This document shows, in pieces, positions 1 through 8,376 of a stretch of DNA of 64,000 nucleotides; within the stretch, counting starts at the first letter, position 1, and the number at the start of each line of letters is the position of its first letter. A model generated the notes under the pieces. It was not told the DNA's origin, did not search any database, and saw nothing but the letters and a program-made list of their open reading frames with translations. Position numbers and translations under genes: made by a program. This DNA is from Aestuariirhabdus haliotis (lineage in GTDB: Bacteria > Pseudomonadota > Gammaproteobacteria > Pseudomonadales > Aestuariirhabdaceae), in NCBI RefSeq assembly GCF_023509475.1, contig NZ_JAKSDZ010000002.1:186001-250000 (forward strand). The letters run 5' to 3'.

Positions 1-536
1 CTTACGGAACCTTGTCGATCAATCTCTCCGCTGCATTATTACAAGATAGCGAAGAGTTACTGGTTCAACTAAATCGCCTTCGCCTGGAACAAACCGTCGA
101 TAATCAATTGGAAATCGAGCTTGACGCCCCCATTTTGCTAAACGAAAGCCCAAAACTAACTGACGTTCTGCATAAAATTTCACAGCTAGGTTTTAAAATA
201 TCACTGGATCGATTCGGGGCCACCCCAACCTCTTTACCATTACTGAGCGCACTCCCCATCGACACAATAAAAATCGATCCGAACTTAGTGCGTGACGTTG
301 ATAGCTCTTCTGAATCGCAACGCATACTAAAAACCATATCGTTAACGGCCCAAAATCTTGGCATACAATTAACCGCTACCGGGGTCGAAACCGAACAACA
401 GGCGCACCAATTGAAGAAACTTGGCTGCACACTGATGCAAGGATATTTTTTCCATTCACCACAGAATGCGGAAACAACAACGCACTTACTGCTAGAAAAA
501 CAAAGAGAGCAAACTCAACCCTTTGGTGATCGGTAA
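1..536 (+). CDS. EAL-domain protein, C-terminal part (5' end outside window), degenerate
   Basis: The reading frame is open from the window edge (first full codon at base 3), so only the last ~178 residues are seen. The visible part is an EAL fold: an N-L-S strand at the start, a K-I-D segment (TIKID), A-x-G-V-E-T and an M-Q-G-Y-F-F-H-S-P ending. EAL domains hydrolyse cyclic-di-GMP, but several expected acidic residues are changed here: DDFG reads DRFG, the E-x-T-E motif reads ELDAP, and AEGVE reads ATGVE. I infer a catalytically dead EAL domain used for binding or as a scaffold. The upstream domains (often GGDEF or PAS) cannot be seen. The 3' end overlaps the convergent gene by 22 bp. Confidence 0.85.
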   Translation, partial: YGTLSINLSAALLQDSEELLVQLNRLRLEQTVDNQLEIELDAPILLNESPKLTDVLHKISQLGFKISLDRFGATPTSLPLLSALPIDTIKIDPNLVRDVDSSSESQRILKTISLTAQNLGIQLTATGVETEQQAHQLKKLGCTLMQGYFFHSPQNAETTTHLLLEKQREQTQPFGDR

Positions 537-883
537 CTCTCAAGCCAGGCCAACGCTTCAGCTTCTGAAGAAAAGCCTTTTACAGGAAACGTCGGTGGTT
601 GCAACGTGGCATACATACGCAACAGAAAACGTTCCAATGGCGTTTTAGTAACTACCGCAACCGCCGCTGAGATTCGACGATACTCCTCACCTTGCAAATA
701 TTTCAAGGCTTCATTATCAACCTTTACAGTTCGTTGAGCAGTAATTAAAGCCGGATGTTTATCAGAACAAATATCATATGCAAGCCGAGCAATATGCTGC
801 ACAGATTCAAGCGTAACATGAGCATCAGGGCCATAGTCCACCCTCATAATTCCATCTTCTTCCATCCAGACTTTTGGTGCCAC
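515..883 (-). CDS. Small SpoIIAA/STAS-like protein (DUF7793-type)
   Basis: A 122-residue soluble protein with no signal peptide or membrane segment. Its pattern is a short beta-rich N-terminus, a central A-L-I-T-A segment after a helix, and a C-terminal P-V-K-G-F-S-S-E-A-E-A-L-A-W-L stretch. This matches small STAS/SpoIIAA-like proteins that end in a 'F.s..eAl.WL' motif. The molecular role of these proteins is unknown. The start chosen is GTG at 883, with GAGG about 8 nt upstream; an internal ATG at 865 lacks an obvious Shine-Dalgarno. It is convergent with, and overlaps, the EAL gene. Family assignment is from pattern only. Confidence 0.7.
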   Translation of the reverse strand: MAPKVWMEEDGIMRVDYGPDAHVTLESVQHIARLAYDICSDKHPALITAQRTVKVDNEALKYLQGEEYRRISAAVAVVTKTPLERFLLRMYATLQPPTFPVKGFSSEAEALAWLESYRSPKG

Positions 884-1004
884 GACAGAACCTCAATACA
901 ATTAATTCACCACTTAAAATCACCAACCTGCTCTATTTATTGCTTTTTCTGCATCCCTTTTCTTTCCGAAGAATAATAGTGGGTTCGGCAACAATCAGGT
1001 AACC

Positions 1005-1877
1005 CTACTCTGCCCTTTCAATAAATTGATTTAAGACATTCGCCACTTCGGTCACTTCTGCTTCCATATGAAGATGATGCCCTCCGGCGACGGGGCACAA
1101 AGAGAAGCGTTGTAGAAGCTCACGGCTTCGGGCAAACTCTTCCCGAGATAAATAGATTCCATCTTCAGCAAGAATCAAACAGGTTGGTGCCACTATGTTA
1201 GCGACGAATGCCCTGGCTTGATTCCATGTTAACCGCATCATTGAAGGCAAGCGCAACCTGAGATCACTGCGCCATTGGAAACCGCCATCAACGGTCTCTA
1301 CGCCTCTTTTTGTTAGAGGTTTGGCTGCATCAAATGACAATGGATTAAGCCCTTTCATCCTAGCCTCTATTGCTTCATCCACCGTAGCATAAACAGTTTT
1401 ACGTTTTTGAGTAACGCTTTGCATTCCGGTTATTGCTTTTGCCAACTGCTCGGGGGAATCGCTACTGGAGGTAACCATTGGCCAAATGCCATCAATCAAG
1501 AGCAATCTCTCAACACGTTGAGGAAAGCTACCGGCGATCAACATGGAAATAACACCGCCCATCGAATGACCTAACAAGGAAAATTTGTTAATAGATAACG
1601 CGTCGGCTATCGCAAGCACATCCGCCACATTATCCCAAATGTTGTAGGCAACTCCGACGGGGCGGTGATCACTTCGGCCATGACCGGCCAGATCAAGCGC
1701 CAGAATTCTGTAATGCTTCAATAATGGGGCCAAAAAATGGAAGCTGGCAGCATTATCCAGCCAGCCATGAAGGGCGAACAAAACTGGCTGGTCCTGGTCA
1801 CCCCAGCCGCAAATAGAAAAGCACAGGCCATTAGCCTCAACTTCAAACTCATCAAATCCGGAAGTGCTATGCATCAT
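1005..1877 (-). CDS. Alpha/beta hydrolase (290 aa)
   Basis: Alpha/beta-hydrolase fold enzyme, probably cytoplasmic. The oxyanion-hole segment is LHGW (residues ~36-39), the nucleophile elbow is GHSMGG with Ser105, the likely acid is in LAEDG, and the catalytic His is in GGHHLHME near the C-terminus. The substrate cannot be read from sequence; esterase or acyl-transfer activity on small acyl compounds is typical. Its ATG overlaps the TGA of the upstream hydrolase gene (ATGA, 1874-1877), so the two are translationally coupled and probably act together. The length is normal for the family. Confidence 0.9.
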   Translation of the reverse strand: MMHSTSGFDEFEVEANGLCFSICGWGDQDQPVLFALHGWLDNAASFHFLAPLLKHYRILALDLAGHGRSDHRPVGVAYNIWDNVADVLAIADALSINKFSLLGHSMGGVISMLIAGSFPQRVERLLLIDGIWPMVTSSSDSPEQLAKAITGMQSVTQKRKTVYATVDEAIEARMKGLNPLSFDAAKPLTKRGVETVDGGFQWRSDLRLRLPSMMRLTWNQARAFVANIVAPTCLILAEDGIYLSREEFARSRELLQRFSLCPVAGGHHLHMEAEVTEVANVLNQFIERAE

Positions 1878-2680
1878 TGGTTATCCTCACTCAACAGTCG
1901 CTCTAGCACGGTATGAATATGGTGAGCGCTTTCCAGTGGATGCTCCAGCGGGAACATGTGAGTTCCCTGAACCCGCCTTTGCAATAGATTTCGATTTCGC
2001 TGCCCACGCCTGACCCGTTGCGCCTTAACCACATCACTGTGCTCCCCATACAGCAAGGCGGTTGGTGTCACGAAACGGTTATAACGGTCGGGGGAGCGGT
2101 GGGGCACATTGCGGTAGATGCTAACTTCTATTTGTGGATCGTAGACCAACTCGACATTCTGGCCAGCATGGGATAAACCCGCCCTCAGGTAATCCTCCAG
2201 ACAATCATTATCAAAATGGCGAAACAACTTTTTGCCTCTAAAGTACTCGCGCGCTTCATCGTGACTGGACCACTGTGATCGTCGATCTCGAGTACGACCT
2301 GCGGGAGTAATTCGATCGATCCAACCGGTTCGCTTGGCCAAGGAAATCACAACTTTTTCCGTGGGGCTGATAACAAAGGAATCGAGCATGACAACGGCCC
2401 TGAATAAATCGGGCCGCCTCGCTGCCGCAAACGAGCACAAAACGCCTCCGAGGGAGTGGCCAATCCCGATTATGGGCTGCTCATAGTTTCGTTCAATGGT
2501 GACTATCAGTTCATCTACGAGATGCTTCCAACTGTTGGTAACAGGGTATTGTGGGTTGTGCCCATGCTTGGCTAGATAGCCGATCTGGTACCCATGCCGC
2601 TCTAGCCCCAGGAATAATTTGCGATAGCTTTCAGAAGGAAAGCCATTCGCGTGAGCAAAGTGAATCTGCTGGTCTTTCAT
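1874..2680 (-). CDS. Alpha/beta hydrolase (268 aa)
   Basis: First gene of a two-hydrolase operon. The N-terminus (HFAHANGFPSESY) forms the oxyanion region, the nucleophile elbow is GHSLGG with Ser76, a GEHSD segment near residue 210 can supply the acid, and GTHMFPLEHP holds the catalytic His. No signal peptide is seen. Sequence similarity to the downstream hydrolase is limited to the fold motifs, so this is not a recent tandem duplication. The start faces the divergent patatin-like gene across 64 bp. Substrate unknown. Confidence 0.9.
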   Translation of the reverse strand: MKDQQIHFAHANGFPSESYRKLFLGLERHGYQIGYLAKHGHNPQYPVTNSWKHLVDELIVTIERNYEQPIIGIGHSLGGVLCSFAAARRPDLFRAVVMLDSFVISPTEKVVISLAKRTGWIDRITPAGRTRDRRSQWSSHDEAREYFRGKKLFRHFDNDCLEDYLRAGLSHAGQNVELVYDPQIEVSIYRNVPHRSPDRYNRFVTPTALLYGEHSDVVKAQRVRRGQRNRNLLQRRVQGTHMFPLEHPLESAHHIHTVLERLLSEDNQ

Positions 2681-2728
2681 GAGAAAATACTGCCTGTTTT
2701 TACGCCAATTTGGCTTGCCGCTATTTAG

Positions 2729-2747
2729 TTGACATATAATCTATATG
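2729..2747 (+). promoter_or_regulatory. TATAAT box immediately upstream of the patatin-like ATG
   Basis: A perfect TATAAT lies at 2735-2740, only 4 bp before the ATG at 2745, and no Shine-Dalgarno precedes that ATG. If this is the -10 element, transcription would start at about the A of the ATG, giving a leaderless mRNA. The TTGACA at 2729-2734 directly abuts the TATAAT and cannot be its -35. No good -35 is seen at 16-18 bp. Low confidence. Confidence 0.25.
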
Positions 2748-3530
2748 ACCTCACCCACCAACGTAAAGCCCCAAACGACAAAACAAACGCTGGCTGAATG
2801 GCTCCAAGAAGAGCCTTTTACCCTAACCATGTCATCAGGTTTCTTCAGCTTCTATGCCCACTGCGGCATGGCCTGCGCTTTATATGAGCGAGGTTTGAAA
2901 CCGGTAAAAATTACCGGTTCGAGTGCCGGTGCGCTTATCGGCTGCTGCCTGAGCAGCGACGCTTCTCCAAACCGGATACGAGATTTTTTGATTAGGCTCA
3001 AGCCCCACCAGTTCTGGGATCCAGGTTGGGGTCTGGGATTGCTCAAGGGGCAACGCTTTCGCTCATTAGTAAGAGACTTTACGGGTATCGAGCAATTTTC
3101 CGATTGCGCCATTCCGCTGCACTTATCGGCGTATCACGCTAAAAGCGGAACCACACGCATACTAGAAGATGGCGATTTAAGCCTGGCGGTCCAAGCCTCT
3201 TGCGCAGTACCCTTCTTGATGCAGCCGGCACGCATTGATGGTCAATGGTATTGGGATGGTGGCATCAAAGATCGTCATGGACTGGCTGCTACGAAGCCGG
3301 GAGAACGTATTTTTTACCATCATATCAGTTCCCGCTCCCCCTGGCGTCGCACCAACAGTAAAGCACTGGAGATCCCTCAACAATCCAACTTGCAAGCGTT
3401 AGCCATTCAGGGCTTGCCTCGCTGCTCGCCAAGAAACCTGAGCAACGGTCCCATCGCCTTAAAACAGGCTTATATTGCCACCCTAGAAGCCTTGGATCAT
3501 CGTTGGACCGGTTCTGCCTGTACGATTTAG
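2745..3530 (+). CDS. Patatin-like phospholipase/acyl hydrolase
   Basis: 261 residues. The serine nucleophile is Ser60 in GSSAG, and the catalytic Asp is Asp171 in WDGG, the Ser-Asp dyad of patatin-like lipases. The usual glycine-rich GGGxxG oxyanion loop is replaced by SSGFFSFYAHCG (residues ~30-41), an atypical anion hole. No signal peptide or transmembrane segment is visible, so cytoplasmic or peripheral. It stands alone, divergent from the two hydrolases, in a neighbourhood rich in acyl-ester enzymes. The substrate is not predictable. The start is placed at ATG 2745 because the conserved fold begins by residue ~25. Confidence 0.85.
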   Translation: MTSPTNVKPQTTKQTLAEWLQEEPFTLTMSSGFFSFYAHCGMACALYERGLKPVKITGSSAGALIGCCLSSDASPNRIRDFLIRLKPHQFWDPGWGLGLLKGQRFRSLVRDFTGIEQFSDCAIPLHLSAYHAKSGTTRILEDGDLSLAVQASCAVPFLMQPARIDGQWYWDGGIKDRHGLAATKPGERIFYHHISSRSPWRRTNSKALEIPQQSNLQALAIQGLPRCSPRNLSNGPIALKQAYIATLEALDHRWTGSACTI

Positions 3531-3548
3531 ACCTTCGCCCATGAACCC

Positions 3549-4325
3549 TCAGGAAACCGGTTTTCCGCCCCGCCCTTCTCCCCCACTAAAACGACCAGCA
3601 CCCAGCAAGGTTTCTCCACTGTTAATGGTATCGATGCCACGCCAGATCTCATTGCGGGTTGCGGATTCATGGTCAAGGTCCCACTGTTCTATTGCCGACA
3701 AACGATCATTCCGCAAGCATCGCTGTGGTAATTCAGCGATCTCTGTCGCGAGCTGAACGGCGCAATCCAGGGCCTTGCCTGATTCGCACAGACGATTCAC
3801 TAAACCGATTCGTTCTGCTTCCACTCCATCTATTCCGCGCCCGGTAAGAATCAGATCCATCGCTCGGCTATGGCCAATCAAGCGGGGTAATCGCACGGTT
3901 CCCAGATCCACCAACGGAACCCCGAATCGCCGGCAGTAAACTCCAAACAATGAATCCCTGGCCGCGACTCTCAGGTCACACCACAAGGCCAACTCCAGAC
4001 CGCCGGCTACCGCAGGACCTTCAACAGCTGCGATAACAGGTTTGGATAAGCGCATCCGGGTCGGCCCCATAGGACCACGCCCTTCCACCTCAACAGGCTG
4101 GGGCGTGCCGTTAGCAACACCTTTTAGATCAGCGCCGGCACAAAATGCCCCACCCTCACCGCTGAACACCGCAACGGATGCAGATTCGTCGTGATCAAAA
4201 CAATCAAAAGCCTCATAGAGGGCTTGGGCAGTAGTTTCGTCAACGGCATTTTTACATTCGGACCGATTGATCGAAATATGGGTGATATTCCCGAGTTTAC
4301 GGGTCAGAACAGTTGCGTCACTCAT
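3549..4325 (-). CDS. Crotonase / enoyl-CoA hydratase family protein
   Basis: 258 residues, the normal size for a single-domain crotonase. The CoA-binding oxyanion segment AFCAGADLKG (~60-69) and GPAVAGGLELAL (~103-113) are conserved. Glu111 sits where the first catalytic Glu of enoyl-CoA hydratase lies. The second catalytic Glu position (around 138-140, PLVDLG) appears to be Asp or shifted, so the reaction may not be classical hydration; isomerase or other crotonase chemistry is possible. It is the last gene of a minus-strand group gpsA-DUF4389-sixA-crotonase, with a 70-bp gap after sixA. Confidence 0.85.
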   Translation of the reverse strand: MSDATVLTRKLGNITHISINRSECKNAVDETTAQALYEAFDCFDHDESASVAVFSGEGGAFCAGADLKGVANGTPQPVEVEGRGPMGPTRMRLSKPVIAAVEGPAVAGGLELALWCDLRVAARDSLFGVYCRRFGVPLVDLGTVRLPRLIGHSRAMDLILTGRGIDGVEAERIGLVNRLCESGKALDCAVQLATEIAELPQRCLRNDRLSAIEQWDLDHESATRNEIWRGIDTINSGETLLGAGRFSGGEGRGGKPVS

Positions 4326-4395
4326 GATTGGAAAAGCTCACTATTATTTTTATTGTGAAATAGAAGTACAGATAACTCTATTTTTTCTAGAAGGC

Positions 4396-4866
4396 TCAGA
4401 GACGTCCCTGCGGGCCAAACACGGCCTCTAAAACGCCAAAGCCTCCTGCGACCCATTCCGCCTCAATAACGGCTACATCAGCGGTAGCAAACCTGAGCCC
4501 GCGGGACGGAGCATTGTCTAATAACCATCCCGCCATATTACTCACTAAAGGCATATGACAAACCAGCATTATCGATTGCTCAGAAGATTGATCAACCAAC
4601 TCTTTCAGCGCAACAACCGGATCGGCATCGGGTACGAGCAAATCACTGGTCGTAAAACTACCGGTGAAAGTCTGACAAATCAGGCCTGCCGTTTGTTGCG
4701 CACGCCGATAGGGACTGGCGATAATATGATCAATCTTTAAATCTGATAGATGCTCAAGCGTCGCCAGCACTTGAGCTTCACCCCGCTCGGTAAGCACACG
4801 TTCGGAATCTTCTTCCGCCATAAGCCCTGCTTCCCCATGACGCATGAGCAGAATATGACGACTCAT
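4396..4866 (-). CDS. sixA: SixA-type phosphohistidine phosphatase
   Basis: 156-residue histidine-phosphatase superfamily protein. The catalytic R-H-G (residues 9-11, His10) is at the N-terminus, as in SixA, and a second His is in LVCHMP near residue 105. SixA removes phosphate from phosphohistidine domains such as those of hybrid kinases or the nitrogen PTS. It lacks the extra domains of phosphoglycerate mutases. It follows the DUF4389 gene by 3 bp, so it is in the gpsA operon, an arrangement also seen in pseudomonads. Confidence 0.9.
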   Translation of the reverse strand: MSRHILLMRHGEAGLMAEEDSERVLTERGEAQVLATLEHLSDLKIDHIIASPYRRAQQTAGLICQTFTGSFTTSDLLVPDADPVVALKELVDQSSEQSIMLVCHMPLVSNMAGWLLDNAPSRGLRFATADVAVIEAEWVAGGFGVLEAVFGPQGRL

Positions 4867-4869
4867 CGG

Positions 4870-5145
4870 TTAGCCCTCTGGCCAATCGCGAAAAGGAAAC
4901 GGTTTCTCATCACTGTTATAAGTAAGAAATGACAACACCTGGTAAATAAAACAATTCAGGCTTTTGGAAAAATGCAAAACATTGTCGTTTGGACTACCGG
5001 TTATCAAGGCAAATATCAGCTGAACCAAAATCACTAACGCAACCACAAGTCTTGCTACTTGCATGATGACCCAGAACATCAGCATAAACAGAATTCTCAG
5101 CCATTGAGACTCCGATTTCAGGTGCTGTTTAACGGATTCGTCCAT
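4870..5145 (-). CDS. DUF4389 small membrane protein
   Basis: 91 residues with a long hydrophobic segment (~19-50) followed by a soluble C-terminal tail rich in aromatic residues and ending in F-P-F-R-D-W-P-E-G. The pattern fits DUF4389 proteins, which are inner-membrane proteins of unknown function found beside gpsA in pseudomonads. It lies 17 bp downstream of gpsA and 3 bp upstream of sixA, so it is co-transcribed with both. No enzyme motif is seen. Confidence 0.85.
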   Translation of the reverse strand: MDESVKQHLKSESQWLRILFMLMFWVIMQVARLVVALVILVQLIFALITGSPNDNVLHFSKSLNCFIYQVLSFLTYNSDEKPFPFRDWPEG

Positions 5146-5162
5146 GGTCTAAACTCCTCTTG

Positions 5163-6179
5163 TTAATCGGACTGAAGGATAAATTCAACGTCAGTTTTCT
5201 GCTCGCCTAGCATAAGGTGTCTGGTGACGTCCCGAATACTGCGCTTATTGACAACAATCTCGTAGAGGCCATCGACCAGAGGCATATAAACCTCCAGCTC
5301 ACGAGCCTTGGCCCGAACCAGCTGCAACGTATTTATCCCTTCGGCTACCTGGCCCAGCTCTGCCTCTGCCTCCTCCAGCGACTTACCCTGGCCCAGGGCA
5401 TAGCCCACACGAAAATTACGGCTCAACGAGCTGGTGCAGGTGACAATCAGGTCTCCTACACCAGACAGGCCCAAAAAGGTTAGCGGATTAGCGCCCATTT
5501 TTACGGCAAAGCGACTCATTTCCGCCAGGGAGCGAGTGATCAACATACTTTTGGTGTTCTCACCCATTCCTAAGGATTCTGCCAGGCCAGCGACAATGGC
5601 ATAAATATTTTTCAAGGCTCCGCCCAGCTCTACACCGTAAATATCGTGATTCGAATAAACCCTGAAGTAGTCAGAATGCAATAGCCCCTGAACCTCCTGG
5701 CACAGGGCTTCGTCATCACTGGCGATGACCGTTGCTGTGATTGCCTTGGCAACCACCTCCTTGGCAAGATTAGGTCCGCTGAGCACACCAATACGAGCCT
5801 CTGGCACCTCCTCAGCCAAAATCTGGCTCATCAAGTCAAAGCTACCCGCTTCAACTCCTTTGGTGGTACTGATAAGCACTTTGCCAACAACAGCCTCCTT
5901 CATGGTTTGTACCACGGAGCGAAATGAACTGCTGGGAATGGAAACAAAAATCACATCGGCTTCCGCCACCACCCAAAAGATATCGGTGGAAGCGTGAATG
6001 CCTTCATGAAGCTGGTAATCCGGAAGATAACGGCTATTGACTCGTTGTTTGTTAATATCCTTGGCTAATGCCTCGTCCCGCATCCACTGACGAACCTCAT
6101 GACCATTACTCGCGATAATATCCGCTATCGCAGTGCCAAAACTGCCACCGCCAATTACAGCGATAATCTTACCTGTCAT
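5163..6179 (-). CDS. gpsA: Glycerol-3-phosphate dehydrogenase [NAD(P)+]
   Basis: 338 residues. Reduces dihydroxyacetone phosphate to sn-glycerol 3-phosphate, the backbone of phospholipids. The N-terminal Rossmann fingerprint is [13 protein letters not shown] (~8-20), with a TTKGVE segment, [11 protein letters not shown], and the catalytic-lysine region [10 protein letters not shown], all typical of GpsA. It heads a minus-strand operon (gpsA-DUF4389-sixA-crotonase) and is divergent from fabA, so two phospholipid-precursor transcription units share a 301-bp control region. Confidence 0.97.
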   Translation of the reverse strand: MTGKIIAVIGGGSFGTAIADIIASNGHEVRQWMRDEALAKDINKQRVNSRYLPDYQLHEGIHASTDIFWVVAEADVIFVSIPSSSFRSVVQTMKEAVVGKVLISTTKGVEAGSFDLMSQILAEEVPEARIGVLSGPNLAKEVVAKAITATVIASDDEALCQEVQGLLHSDYFRVYSNHDIYGVELGGALKNIYAIVAGLAESLGMGENTKSMLITRSLAEMSRFAVKMGANPLTFLGLSGVGDLIVTCTSSLSRNFRVGYALGQGKSLEEAEAELGQVAEGINTLQLVRAKARELEVYMPLVDGLYEIVVNKRSIRDVTRHLMLGEQKTDVEFILQSD

Positions 6180-6480
6180 AAATACTCTCTATTTGCTTTA
6201 CATCTGACTTGAAGCCGATGAGAAACCGTTTCTTCGTATGGCTTTGAGTGTATCACAGACAACTCAGAGATCTTGGCATCCACCGCATGTAAACCGCATA
6301 GTAGATGAATGTTTGAATTTTGTTACCAGCTGCCGCTGTGCGTTATGCCACTGGGTAATTGGTGATATAGTCACCGCGTAAATCTGACCTATAGTGGCCA
6401 ATCTGGCTGTGATGCTCTGATACCCGCCCAGCACAGCTTAGCGAATACGGACATCACACCTATATAACCCAGGATTATCT
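6180..6480. other. gpsA-fabA divergent intergenic region (301 bp)
   Basis: No gene is seen. A dyad GGTGA-N5-TCACC lies at 6361-6375, about 105 bp before fabA, and could be an operator. Two TATAGT sequences (6366-6371 and 6390-6395) are possible -10 elements for fabA, but neither has a convincing -35. An AGGA at 6471-6474 is the fabA ribosome site. In other gammaproteobacteria fabA is controlled by FadR, FabR or DesT; I do not recognise any of their known sites here. Confidence 0.5.
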
Positions 6481-6996
6481 ATGACCCCTAAAAACGCCTA
6501 CACCCGTGAAGAGCTGCTCGAATGCGGCGCCGGAAAGATGTTCGGGCCCGGCAATGCCCAGCTCCCTACCCCTAATATGCTGATGATGGACAGAATAAGT
6601 CACATCGCTTCAGAGGGTGGAGAATACGGTAAGGGAGAGATTATCGCTGAACTCGACATCACCCCGGATCTCTGGTTTTTTGAATGTCATTTCCCTGGCG
6701 ATCCGGTCATGCCTGGATGCCTGGGGCTGGATGCAATGTGGCAACTGGTTGGCTTCTATCTTGGCTGGCAGGGAAACCCCGGCCGCGGACGTGCGCTGGG
6801 CTGCGGCGAAGTGAAATTTACCGGGCAGATTCTGCCAACAGCAAAAAAGGTCACCTACCGGATCAATATTAAGCGGGTGATTAGCCGTAAGCTGGTATTG
6901 GGTATTGCCGATGGCTCCGTCAGCGTTGACGGCAGAGAGATCTACACCGCGAACAACTTGCGAGTAGGTCTGTTTACATCCACAGACAATTTCTGA
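6481..6996 (+). CDS. fabA: 3-hydroxydecanoyl-ACP dehydratase/isomerase
   Basis: 171 residues, the standard FabA length. Dehydrates 3-hydroxydecanoyl-ACP and isomerises trans-2- to cis-3-decenoyl-ACP, the branch point of anaerobic unsaturated fatty acid synthesis. The catalytic pair falls at its textbook positions: His70 in FFECHFPGD and Asp84 in CLGLDAMWQ. An AGGA ribosome site lies 6 nt before the ATG. fabB follows after 24 bp, the usual fabAB operon. Confidence 0.98.
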   Translation: MTPKNAYTREELLECGAGKMFGPGNAQLPTPNMLMMDRISHIASEGGEYGKGEIIAELDITPDLWFFECHFPGDPVMPGCLGLDAMWQLVGFYLGWQGNPGRGRALGCGEVKFTGQILPTAKKVTYRINIKRVISRKLVLGIADGSVSVDGREIYTANNLRVGLFTSTDNF

Positions 6997-7020
6997 GTCT
7001 ACAGAGCAAGGTAAAGTACT

Positions 7021-8238
7021 ATGAGACGCGTAGTAGTAACCGGAATGGGCATCACTTCTTGCCTGGGTAACGACAAAGCCAGTGTTCTGGACTCCCTCAA
7101 ACAGGGTAAGTCTGGCATTAGCTTGAATGAAACTTACCAGGAAATGGGTTTTCGCAGCCACATATCTGGCTCTGTTGACCTGGATCTGGCCGAGCACATT
7201 GACCGCAAACGTTTGCGCTTTATGGGCCAGGCCGCAGGGTACGCTTACCTGGCTATGGAGCAGGCAATTGCCGATGCAGGCCTGAGCGAATCTGAAGTTT
7301 CAAACGTACGCACCGGTTTGATTGCTGGTTCCGGCGGAGCCTCTTCCGAGAACATAGTAGAAGCCGCCGATATCATCCGTGAAAAAGGCATTAAGCGAGT
7401 TGGACCTTACCGGGTTCCGCGCACCATGGGCAGCACCGTATCCGCCTGTCTGGCGACCCCTTTCCAGATTAAGGGCATCAATTACTCCATTACTTCCGCT
7501 TGCGCGACCAGTGCTCACTGTATTGGTAATGGTGTTGAACAGATTCAACTGGGCAAGCAGGATATTGTTTTTGCTGGCGGTGGCGAAGAAGAGCATTGGA
7601 GCCAGACCGGCCTGTTTGATGCGATGGGCGCCCTTTCCACCAAGTACAACGACACACCCGAAAAGGCATCTCGCGCCTACGACGCTGATCGTGATGGCTT
7701 TGTCATCGCCGGCGGTGGTGGCATGGTAGTGCTTGAAGAGCTAGAGCACGCCTTGGCTCGTGGCGCCACGATCTACGCCGAAGTTGTCGGCTATGGTGCC
7801 ACATCGGACGGTTATGACATGGTTGCACCCTCAGGCGAAGGTGCTGAACGATGCATGAAGATTGCTACCGCAACTGTTGACACTCCGATCGACTACATCA
7901 ACGTGCATGGCACCAGCACCCCCGTTGGTGACCTCGCTGAGCTCAAAGCCATTCGTGCCGCCTTCGGTGATAAAATCCCCCCTCTGAGTTCAACCAAATC
8001 ATTGACCGGGCATTCTCTGGGTGCAGCAGGCGTGCAGGAAGCGATCTATTCCATGCTGATGCTGGAAAACGACTTCATCTGTGCATCAGCCAATGTTGAA
8101 ACACTGGACCCTGAAGCCGAAGGAATGCCAATTGCACTCCAGAACAAGGACAAGGCCGGCCTTACCACCGTGATGTCCAACAGCTTTGGCTTTGGTGGCA
8201 CCAATGCCTCTCTGGTTTTGCGACGCTACAATGGCTAA
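7021..8238 (+). CDS. fabB: 3-oxoacyl-ACP synthase I
   Basis: 405 residues. Elongates cis-3-decenoyl-ACP made by FabA, giving unsaturated fatty acids. The Cys-His-His triad is visible: nucleophile Cys161 in TSACATSAH, one His in [11 protein letters not shown] and one in [11 protein letters not shown]. The C-terminus has the glycine-rich [11 protein letters not shown] loop of the thiolase fold. It follows fabA closely and is ended by the strong hairpin at 8295-8342. Confidence 0.98.
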   Translation: MRRVVVTGMGITSCLGNDKASVLDSLKQGKSGISLNETYQEMGFRSHISGSVDLDLAEHIDRKRLRFMGQAAGYAYLAMEQAIADAGLSESEVSNVRTGLIAGSGGASSENIVEAADIIREKGIKRVGPYRVPRTMGSTVSACLATPFQIKGINYSITSACATSAHCIGNGVEQIQLGKQDIVFAGGGEEEHWSQTGLFDAMGALSTKYNDTPEKASRAYDADRDGFVIAGGGGMVVLEELEHALARGATIYAEVVGYGATSDGYDMVAPSGEGAERCMKIATATVDTPIDYINVHGTSTPVGDLAELKAIRAAFGDKIPPLSSTKSLTGHSLGAAGVQEAIYSMLMLENDFICASANVETLDPEAEGMPIALQNKDKAGLTTVMSNSFGFGGTNASLVLRRYNG

Positions 8239-8294
8239 ACAGGATTGGCTAATCACCCACAGTGATCAGCCAATTCATTAAAAAAGCGTCTACA

Positions 8295-8342
8295 ATCGAC
8301 CATCAAAAAAGGGAGCCTAAGCTCCCTTTTTTGATGGTCGAT
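8295..8342. terminator. Bidirectional intrinsic terminator between fabB and htpG
   Basis: A perfect 22-bp inverted repeat with a 4-nt loop (8295-8316 / 8321-8342). The stem has a GGGAGC/GCTCCC core flanked by an A6/T6 tract, so each strand gives a GC stem followed by U residues. It lies between the convergent fabB and htpG genes and can terminate both. Confidence 0.92.
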
Positions 8343-8376
8343 AACTTGAGGGGCCAGGCCCCTCATACCTCTGTAA

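Noticed and set aside
2729-2740. TTGACA and TATAAT before the patatin-like gene as a sigma-70 promoter pair
   Set aside because: The two hexamers are directly adjacent with no spacer, so they cannot act together; only the TATAAT is kept as a candidate.
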